From a virus, in the IMG/VR virus record IMGVR_UViG_3300003690_000083, positions 1 through 22,513 of that record: 22,513 nt of DNA; one strand, written 5' to 3'. Below, one piece after another: positions 1-5,976 of this stretch; position 1 is the stretch's first letter, and the number at the start of each line of letters is the position of its first letter. The notes beneath the pieces are model-generated. The model had not been told where the DNA came from. It made no database searches and saw only the letters and a program-made list of their open reading frames with translations. The position numbers were made by a program, and so were the translations under genes.

Positions 1-372
1 ACGCTCTGGAACGGTGGTCAAAAGTGGAATCCTTTTAGAGGGACCGCCAGCGATCTTCGAGTCAGCATAGGAGCCAGCGATGAATATAATGCATTTGAGG
101 TAGTATGGTATTTTACGGGACAGGCGATGGTTACTTCCTCTCCGGATGCTGGTGTAACAACACTGGCGGCCCCCCTGGTTATGAATTCACAGCGCGCTTA
201 TTCTAGCTACATCGGCGCAATTTCGCCCACAGAGACTGAAGCAAGTGTGACCGGCGCAGAACTTTCAATTTCTAATACGAAAGTGATGTTTTATACGATG
301 AAAGTTGGTTCGGGGAATGACTTCTCGGGACTTACTACAAAATTTAGAATGTTTAGAGCATCGGTTGCATAG
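1..372 (+). CDS. 3' end of an unidentified phage gene (partial, start outside window)
   Basis: The frame is open from the first base to the TAG at 370-372, giving 123 visible codons. A start at the internal ATG (127) is possible, but no ribosome binding site precedes it and the open frame runs through, so a truncated longer gene is preferred. The visible protein is rich in Ser, Thr, Gly and aromatic residues (for example VVWYFTG and MFYTMKVGSG), alternates hydrophobic and polar residues, and has no obvious coiled coil or membrane segment. That suggests a beta-rich virion protein such as a decoration, fibre or lectin-like domain, but no family is recognised. It sits upstream of the scaffold gene, where T4 carries the portal and prohead protease genes, and it resembles neither. 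It may be co-transcribed with the next small gene, 9 bases downstream. Confidence 0.6.
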   Translation, partial: TLWNGGQKWNPFRGTASDLRVSIGASDEYNAFEVVWYFTGQAMVTSSPDAGVTTLAAPLVMNSQRAYSSYIGAISPTETEASVTGAELSISNTKVMFYTMKVGSGNDFSGLTTKFRMFRASVA

Positions 373-381
373 GAGAGAAAC

Positions 382-579
382 ATGTTTGATACTGCTAAGT
401 GCGATGAAACAACTCAGGAATGCATGGAATTCCTAGGTCTTTCGGACGCGGACTATACCAGCATCCAGTCTGGCATTTCAGAGGACGGCCTAACATTTAC
501 GGTTTCCTTTTATGATGTCAACGGGACCCTGGCTGGAACGCGCACGGTGAATATAGAGTCCCAAAATCATAACTATTAG
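382..579 (+). CDS. Small hypothetical protein, 65 aa
   Basis: ATG start with a GAGAG ribosome binding site (372-376) that overlaps the stop of the preceding gene, so the two are probably translated together. The product is acidic and soluble. Two cysteines lie close together near the N terminus (CDETTQEC), followed by a short stretch that looks beta-forming (TFTVSFYDVNG, then TRTVNIES). No signal peptide or membrane segment is seen and no family is recognised. The location just before the scaffold and capsid genes suggests a head-related accessory role, but that is inference from neighbours only. The good ribosome binding site and tight packing support a real gene. Confidence 0.6.
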   Translation: MFDTAKCDETTQECMEFLGLSDADYTSIQSGISEDGLTFTVSFYDVNGTLAGTRTVNIESQNHNY

Positions 580-597
580 TCATTTCCCCATCTTACA

Positions 598-608
598 GAC
601 TATTTATT
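598..608 (+). promoter_or_regulatory. Candidate late-promoter motif (CTATTTATT) upstream of scaffold gene
   Basis: GACTATTTATT lies in the 60-base gap before the scaffold gene. The core CTATTTA recurs only in intergenic gaps of this window (also at 3645, 5923 and 10699). Used like the T4 late element TATAAATA, it would start transcription near 614, leaving a leader of about 25 bases that contains the GGAG at 629-632. The promoter role is inferred from recurrence and position. Confidence 0.45.
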
Positions 609-639
609 TTTGACGAGTCATCAGAATTGGAGTATTTTC

Positions 640-1794
640 ATGTCTTCACTATTAGAAGAAGCGATTGTAGACGCTAAAGCCCTTAAAGAAGCAGCACTCA
701 AAAATGCTGAAAATACTGTATTGGAGAAATACTCCGGAGAGATTAAAAAAGCCTTGGATACTCTTTTAGAACAGGATCTAGATCTTGGTCTGGGTGAAGA
801 AATAGAAGGTGAAGGCGCCGACGCTGAACTAATGGAGTTTGCTAAAGATATCCCCTATGGTCACCAGAACGAAGACCTCGATGCGCCGCCTCAGCAGGAA
901 ATTATTGAGATTGATTTCGATGAATTGAAAGCGCGTCTTGAAGAAGAGGATGAAGCCGTCGAGGGCGGCGATATGATCGATGCCACGGGGCTGGCTGATG
1001 AACTTGCTCTACAAGAGGCGGGTGGCGGCGCTGGTTATTTAGGTATTAAAACCCCAGCTGAAGCTGGATTAGAAGATGAGCCTACCAGCCAAGCAGACGT
1101 TACTCAGGATACAGACGAGGACGAAACTCCCAAATCCCGAGCCGCTCCGTCGACGATGTCCCTGGAAGAAGACGAAGACTTTAATCTCACCGAAGAGATG
1201 ATTAACGATCTTATCGAGGAATTAGTAGTTGATATGGTACCACGGCCCCAAGGATGGGCCTCCGTTAACTCCGCTGACAATAGCGTAGAGCAGGCCAACA
1301 ACAACGCCATGGCCCGAGCCCAAGCCGCACACCTCGATGAAGAGGAAGAAGAATTAGAAGAGGAGTCTACCGCACCAGATGTCGTGCCGGATGTGACCCT
1401 CTATGAGACGAAAATCTCAGAACTTACAGAATCAACAAAAGAGCTACATTCTCTTTTGACTGAAGCCAAGACTCAGCTGACTCAGTTGAACTTGGCAAAC
1501 GCTAAGCTTGTTTATCAAAACAAGGCCTTGAATAGCACCTCCTTGAATGAGCGACAAAAATATCAAATTGTCGAAGCTGTTCAATCTGCCAATTCTGTTG
1601 AAGAAGCAAGTATGATCTTTGAAACAATTCAAAATGCAGTGGGGGCTCCGATTGATCATCGTATACGCCCACAAACACTTCGTGAAGCAGTTCAGAGACC
1701 TACATCGCTTTTACTCAATTCCAAGAAAAACAATACGGCAACTAAAGACCCAGCTTTGGGTCGTATGCTGCGTTTAGCAGGTTTGAATAAATGA
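640..1794 (+). CDS. Prohead core scaffolding protein, T4 gp22-like
   Basis: Probable internal scaffold on which the capsid shell assembles and which is later degraded or expelled. The ATG at 640 is chosen because GGAG (629-632) lies 7 bases upstream; an in-frame TTG at 610 has no such site. The 384-aa product is very acidic. It has a helical Ala/Glu/Lys-rich N terminus, an Asp/Glu-rich middle with a nearly pure acidic run at about 233-243 (DEEEEELEEE), a predicted coiled coil at about 255-298 (leucine-spaced ISELTESTKELHSLL), and a basic C-terminal tail ending RMLRLAGLNK. Acidic rod plus basic tail is typical of phage scaffolds. It lies 36 bases before the gp23-like capsid gene, exactly as gene 22 precedes 23 in T4. 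T4 gp22 is shorter (269 aa). The call rests on composition and position, not on residue-level identity. Confidence 0.75.
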   Translation: MSSLLEEAIVDAKALKEAALKNAENTVLEKYSGEIKKALDTLLEQDLDLGLGEEIEGEGADAELMEFAKDIPYGHQNEDLDAPPQQEIIEIDFDELKARLEEEDEAVEGGDMIDATGLADELALQEAGGGAGYLGIKTPAEAGLEDEPTSQADVTQDTDEDETPKSRAAPSTMSLEEDEDFNLTEEMINDLIEELVVDMVPRPQGWASVNSADNSVEQANNNAMARAQAAHLDEEEEELEEESTAPDVVPDVTLYETKISELTESTKELHSLLTEAKTQLTQLNLANAKLVYQNKALNSTSLNERQKYQIVEAVQSANSVEEASMIFETIQNAVGAPIDHRIRPQTLREAVQRPTSLLLNSKKNNTATKDPALGRMLRLAGLNK

Positions 1795-1830
1795 CATTCA
1801 ATTATTACAATTATAAGGAGGTTATATAAA

Positions 1831-3588
1831 ATGTCTATTGTACAAAAACTAACCGAAGGTATCGTTAATCGTGATCTCTCTGGAGAAGGGGCTGCACTCA
1901 TTAATAAGTGGGAGCAGACCGGTCTTCTTGAGGGTCTCGGATCCGATGACCGTCGGAATAGTATGGCTCGATTGCTTGAGAATCAGGCAAAAGAGCTACT
2001 TCGTGAGGCCAGCTCTATGGCAGTTGGTCAGGACGTGGAGGGCTTTGCGGCCGTCGCGTTCCCACTCGTTCGCCGTGTATTCGGCTCGCTGATCGCTAAT
2101 GAACTTGTTAGTGTTCAGCCGATGAGTCTCCCTTCGGGACTTATCTTCTTCCTTGACTTCACCTATGGTGGTGTTGTCAGTGATACATCAACCGCGCGTC
2201 TCGGATTCGAGGTTGGTAAATCAGTGTATGGTGGCGACGTTGTCGGTGCCCAGATCACTGGTGGTGTTGACTTAGCTGGTCACGATGGCGAAGACGCCGC
2301 CGGCGCGTATAATCTGCGCAATGGCTACTCTTCTCCAACGGGATCTGTTGCTACTGGTACGACAACCATTTCCGGTACTATTACTGGTAACGGGGGCGCC
2401 GGGACGGTCGCTGACTATCTTGTCGGACTGCAGGGGCTTTCGTCTGACTATGTCAGTGCTCAGATTCTGCGCTTTGATCCCGATCTTACTTCTGGTTCTA
2501 ACTTTGCTGTTCTGACCCAGGACCTTTCGGCCACACAGTTCAACTATGATGACCTTGTTGGCATCGATGCAGCGTGGACTACTGCGCTCAACCCCGATGA
2601 TGACATTGTTATCGTGCGTCGTCTCTCGTCACTGAGTAAGTCAGCTGATCTGGCAACTGAGTCTGAGAAGATTCTTCGAATTGTTGCTGTTGGTACCGGT
2701 TCGGCGGCTGAGATTGTTACTGCTCTTAATGCTGCTACACTTAACATGCCGATCGTGGATAACTTCCAAGGTAACACTACAGGTAATCCCATCGGTGCGG
2801 TTCTGCCGACTACCACGTGGGGACTTGAGAATAACCAAGATATCCCCGAGATCGACATCAAGGTCGATTCCGTGGCCGTTACGGCGATCACTAAGAAGCT
2901 CAAGGCTAAGTGGACCCCAGAGTTAGGACAGGATCTTAACGCTTACCACAACCTTGATGCCGAGGTCGAACTGACTCAGATTCTTTCTGAGCAGATTGCT
3001 CTTGAGATCGATCAGGAGATTCTTGAGGATCTCGTTAAGGGTGCTAGTGCAGGAGTTCGCTTCTGGTCTCGTAACCCAGGCGATTTCTTGAATCGTGAGA
3101 CCGGCGCAGCCAACTCTGCTCCGGAGTTCACCGGTAACGTTTCTGAGTGGTATGAGACTCTCGTTGAGACAATCAACGATGTTTCTGCTCAGATCCATCG
3201 CAAGACTCTTCGTGGTGCGGCTAACTTCGTGGTGTGTTCACCAGAAGTTGCCAATCTCCTTGAGTTCACAGCTGGTTTCCGTGCCAACGTGACAGCTGAT
3301 AGCGACAAGGGTGATATTGGTGCCGTCAAGGTGGGTTCTCTATCGAGAAAGTTCGACGTTATGGTCGATCCTTACTTCCCGCGTAACATCATTTTGGTGG
3401 GACGCCGCGGCAGTAGCTTCCTTGAGAGTGGTTATGTGTATGCACCTTATGTGCCGCTGCAGACCACACCTACTATCTTCGGTGTTGAAGATTTCGTGCC
3501 CCGCAAGGGAGTCATGACTCGATACGCCAAGAAGATGGTGCGTCCGGATATGTACGGTTTGGTAGTCGTCAAGGCTCTCAACGAGTAA
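1831..3588 (+). CDS. Major capsid protein, T4 gp23-like (HK97 fold)
   Basis: Precursor of the main shell subunit. The start has a perfect site, AAGGAGGT (1815-1822), 8 bases before the ATG. The N terminus follows gp23 closely: a LINKWEQTGLLEGLG block (24-37), a RLLENQAKELL helix (47-57), a candidate protease site LLRE/A at E59-A60, then LVRRVFGSLIANELVSVQPM (79-98), matching the gp23 region ending GVQPM. In T4 gp23 the N-terminal 65 residues are removed by protease gp21 after a similar L-x-E site. At 585 aa it is longer than gp23 (521); much of the excess seems to be a Gly/Ser/Thr-rich segment at about 140-220. Arginine codons are almost all CGN, unlike the AGA-rich neighbours, which fits high expression. 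A strong terminator follows. The protease and portal genes must lie outside the window. Confidence 0.93.
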   Translation: MSIVQKLTEGIVNRDLSGEGAALINKWEQTGLLEGLGSDDRRNSMARLLENQAKELLREASSMAVGQDVEGFAAVAFPLVRRVFGSLIANELVSVQPMSLPSGLIFFLDFTYGGVVSDTSTARLGFEVGKSVYGGDVVGAQITGGVDLAGHDGEDAAGAYNLRNGYSSPTGSVATGTTTISGTITGNGGAGTVADYLVGLQGLSSDYVSAQILRFDPDLTSGSNFAVLTQDLSATQFNYDDLVGIDAAWTTALNPDDDIVIVRRLSSLSKSADLATESEKILRIVAVGTGSAAEIVTALNAATLNMPIVDNFQGNTTGNPIGAVLPTTTWGLENNQDIPEIDIKVDSVAVTAITKKLKAKWTPELGQDLNAYHNLDAEVELTQILSEQIALEIDQEILEDLVKGASAGVRFWSRNPGDFLNRETGAANSAPEFTGNVSEWYETLVETINDVSAQIHRKTLRGAANFVVCSPEVANLLEFTAGFRANVTADSDKGDIGAVKVGSLSRKFDVMVDPYFPRNIILVGRRGSSFLESGYVYAPYVPLQTTPTIFGVEDFVPRKGVMTRYAKKMVRPDMYGLVVVKALNE

Positions 3589-3613
3589 TATAACCGACGT
3601 AGGTCGAATTAAT

Positions 3614-3650
3614 GAAAGCCCCGTCTCTTTTGAGGCGGGGCTTTCTATTT
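3614..3650 (+). terminator. Rho-independent terminator after the capsid gene
   Basis: A perfect 10-bp inverted repeat, GAAAGCCCCG (3614-3623) and CGGGGCTTTC (3636-3645), extends inward by four more pairs (one G-U) to a TTTT loop. The stem is GC-rich, followed by a short imperfect T-rich tract (TATTT). It lies 26 bases after the capsid stop codon and would end or attenuate the head transcript. Confidence 0.85.
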
Positions 3651-3655
3651 AGTAG
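3643..3655 (+). promoter_or_regulatory. Candidate late-promoter motif (CTATTTAG) before the neck gene
   Basis: CTATTTAGTAG begins at 3645, at the last base of the terminator stem, and shares the CTATTTA core with three other intergenic sites. A start about 6 bases downstream (near 3659) would leave a 20-base leader that includes AGAGGA (3665-3670) before the GTG at 3679. It would restart transcription for the neck and tail genes. Function is inferred. Confidence 0.45.
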
Positions 3656-3678
3656 TGGACAAATAGAGGACTTCTTTA

Positions 3679-4947
3679 GTGGCTATACCAAAACTTAATC
3701 CCGCATCTACTTCAAATTCTAATGTATTGCCTGTCACAGGGAGCACTACCAATGTTGCGCCTACTTTGCCATTTGGAATTTATGCTGCTTCTACTGCGTT
3801 TGTATCGGGGGCTGCTGATCAGGTGGCATATACCTATAAAAAGCTTGGTGGAGATGTTTTAGACATCGAGTTAACGGAGGGGAACGTCTATTCCGCGTAT
3901 GAAGAAGCTGTTTTAGAATACTCCTATTTGGTAAACCTACATCAAACTAAAAATTCACTATCCAGCTATCTTGGAGCAGCCACGGCATCCTTTGACCAAG
4001 ATGGCCAAATTATTTCGGGCGACAATCTCTCAGGATCAAACATTGAATTAAAGTATCCGAGGTTTAATTATGGTTATGTACGCCGCGTTTCGAATGAGCT
4101 AGCAACGGAAGCTGGCTTCGGGGGTCTTACTCCAATCTACTCGGCCTCTATTTCTACAAATGCTGACACACAAGATTATGATCTACAGACCTTAATCTCA
4201 GGATCATCGGCCTTAAGTACGTCGGTACCTTATTATGGGAAAGTACAGGATAAAAGGATTATTATTCGTAAAGTATTTTTTAGGACCCCTCGCGCTATGT
4301 GGCGTTTTTATGGTTATTATGGTGGATTTTCGGTGGTTGGCAACATGCGGACATATGGTCAGTATGCTGATGATTCTACTTTTGAGATTGTCCCCACATG
4401 GCAGAATAAGCTACAGGCCATGGCCTATGAAGACGCTTTGTGGACACGCATTTCACACTATTCTTATGAGATAAAAGATAACTGGTTAAGGATATTTCCA
4501 AATCCTGATTCCACAAGCCCTGTAAAGTTCTGGGTTCAGTTTACTATTGATCAAGAATATGAACCCTGGCAAGAAACTGGCCGCGGCGCAGACGGTGTTT
4601 CCGGTATTAATAATATGAATACCGTACCCTTTAACAATTTACCCTATGAAAGTATTAATTCTATCGGAAAACAGTGGATTCGTCGTTTTGCTTTAGCATT
4701 AACAAAAGAAGTGCTTGGACAGATCCGTGGTAAATTCGCTGTGGTACCTATTCCGGGCGAAAGCATAACACTTAATGCGGCAGATTTGCTAGGTCAGGCG
4801 GCAACGGAGCAAGCTGCCCTGCGCGATGAATTGAAGTCCCTTCTAGATGAACTAACTTACGAAAAACTGGCTGCCACCGATTCTACACTGCAAGATTCAA
4901 CCAAGAAAGTATTGGAGAATGTCCCCGCCGGCATTTATGTAGGGTAG
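3679..4947 (+). CDS. Neck protein, T4 gp13-like head-completion protein
   Basis: Probable head-completion/neck protein that seals the portal vertex and forms the platform for tail joining. GTG start with AGAGGA (3665-3670) 8 bases upstream. Against T4 gp13 as I remember it, three landmarks match in order: a VLDIELTEGNVYSAYEEAVLEY block at about 59-80 (gp13 has INVELTPDQIYDCIQRALE), a late WIRRFALALTKEVLGQIRG helix starting at W333 followed by a PGESITLNAADLL turn and an EQAALRDEL helix, and a C terminus AGIYVG like gp13's GILVG. At 422 aa it is longer than gp13 (309 aa), with a low-complexity N-terminal extension of about 50 residues. It begins a new block after the terminator and runs into the gp15-like gene 9 bases later. 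No gp14 homologue is seen next to it. Confidence 0.85.
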   Translation: MAIPKLNPASTSNSNVLPVTGSTTNVAPTLPFGIYAASTAFVSGAADQVAYTYKKLGGDVLDIELTEGNVYSAYEEAVLEYSYLVNLHQTKNSLSSYLGAATASFDQDGQIISGDNLSGSNIELKYPRFNYGYVRRVSNELATEAGFGGLTPIYSASISTNADTQDYDLQTLISGSSALSTSVPYYGKVQDKRIIIRKVFFRTPRAMWRFYGYYGGFSVVGNMRTYGQYADDSTFEIVPTWQNKLQAMAYEDALWTRISHYSYEIKDNWLRIFPNPDSTSPVKFWVQFTIDQEYEPWQETGRGADGVSGINNMNTVPFNNLPYESINSIGKQWIRRFALALTKEVLGQIRGKFAVVPIPGESITLNAADLLGQAATEQAALRDELKSLLDELTYEKLAATDSTLQDSTKKVLENVPAGIYVG

Positions 4948-4956
4948 GGGAGAACG

Positions 4957-5901
4957 ATGTCCCGAAGCAAAAGAACTCAAGCGCAGATTCAAGACACAGA
5001 AGCGCAGAAATATGATTATGTGGGCGATAAAAAGGTTGCGGCTCATTTACATGAAATAGAATTGGCGCCCTCCACGCTGGAAACTATCGATGGTGCGATG
5101 ATGAAATTTATAAATGAAGATTTAAATCTCTCAATTACGCGAAACGATGGATTTGAGAAAGTTCCGGTGCTCTGGGTAAGTGCCGAACGCGCCTATCAGA
5201 TTAAACATAATAAAGATTTAAGAGATTTAGAAGAAACACTTGTTCTCCCGTTAATCACTGTTAATCGCGCGTCAGTTGTTAAGGAGGCGGACTTTAGGGG
5301 GACAGTCTTTGCTAATCTTTACCCTGAACCTGGCGCAAGAGGTGGAACTATTACATTAGCACGAACAATTAATCAAAAGAAGACAGCAGAATTTCAAAAT
5401 GCGTATGCTAACCGCAAGTATGGCACCAACAAAGATGTTACCAGCAAGATGAAGAATACCAATAAAAGAAATATGTCGGCCCAGCGTGTTGTATACGAAA
5501 CCATTACAATGCCACTACCCGTTTGGGTGAAGGCTACGTATGAGATTACTTTACGTACCGAGTATCAACAACAGATGAATACTCTCATCACTCCGTTTTT
5601 TACGATCGCCGGAAATTCGCGGATGCCTAAACGTATTGAGAACGAAGGGCACGCCTATGAGACGTTTATAGATGGAAGCTTCAGTAATAATTCCAATAAA
5701 GCTGATATTGGGATGACGCAGCGAAACTACGAGACAAGTATTAACATCGAGGTGTTGGGATACCTAGTGGGAGAAGGGGAAAATCAGGAAAAACCTAAGA
5801 TTGTCAGAAGAGAAAGTCCAGTGGAATTTAAATTTTCCCGAGAAAGAACAATTATGGGGGATATACCCTCCAATATTAAAGATGGATTTTATAAAGAATA
5901 G
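4957..5901 (+). CDS. Tail terminator / sheath stabiliser, T4 gp15-like
   Basis: Probable ring protein that caps tube and sheath and joins the tail to the neck. ATG start with GGGGAGA directly upstream, 9 bases after the neck gene. Recognisable gp15 landmarks are KVPVLWVSAERAYQIKHN (68-85; gp15 has a similar RVPITYASKEHF stretch), then LEETLVLPLITVNRASV, and in the second half PLPVWVKATYEITLRTEYQQ (about 186-205), ITPFF, a glycine-rich SFSNNSNKADI turn and a closing INIEVLGYLV strand like gp15's LTFEVNGWMY. At 314 aa it is close to gp15 (272 aa), with an extra N-terminal tail of about 45 residues rich in Gln, Asp and Lys. T4 also places gene 15 shortly after gene 13. Family assignment is good; the exact role is taken from T4. 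Confidence 0.83.
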   Translation: MSRSKRTQAQIQDTEAQKYDYVGDKKVAAHLHEIELAPSTLETIDGAMMKFINEDLNLSITRNDGFEKVPVLWVSAERAYQIKHNKDLRDLEETLVLPLITVNRASVVKEADFRGTVFANLYPEPGARGGTITLARTINQKKTAEFQNAYANRKYGTNKDVTSKMKNTNKRNMSAQRVVYETITMPLPVWVKATYEITLRTEYQQQMNTLITPFFTIAGNSRMPKRIENEGHAYETFIDGSFSNNSNKADIGMTQRNYETSINIEVLGYLVGEGENQEKPKIVRRESPVEFKFSRERTIMGDIPSNIKDGFYKE

Positions 5902-5920
5902 TTCTGTTAGGATTGTGTAA

Positions 5921-5931
5921 GACTATTTAAC
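5921..5931 (+). promoter_or_regulatory. Candidate late-promoter motif (CTATTTAA) before the sheath gene
   Basis: GACTATTTAAC lies in the 75-base gap between the gp15-like and sheath genes. It shares the ACTATTTA core with the copies before the scaffold gene and the 108-aa gene. A start near 5937 would give a leader of about 40 bases containing GAGGAGA (5961-5967). No hairpin precedes this copy, so it may boost rather than restart transcription for the highly expressed sheath. Function is inferred. Confidence 0.45.
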
Positions 5932-5976
5932 TTTGAAGATTTAGTTACTTAAAAGTATGCGAGGAGACCGTAACAC

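Noticed and set aside
610-640. TTG start giving a 10-residue longer scaffold protein
   Set aside because: No ribosome binding site before 610; the ATG at 640 has GGAG 7 bases upstream. The TTG also lies just after the candidate promoter motif.
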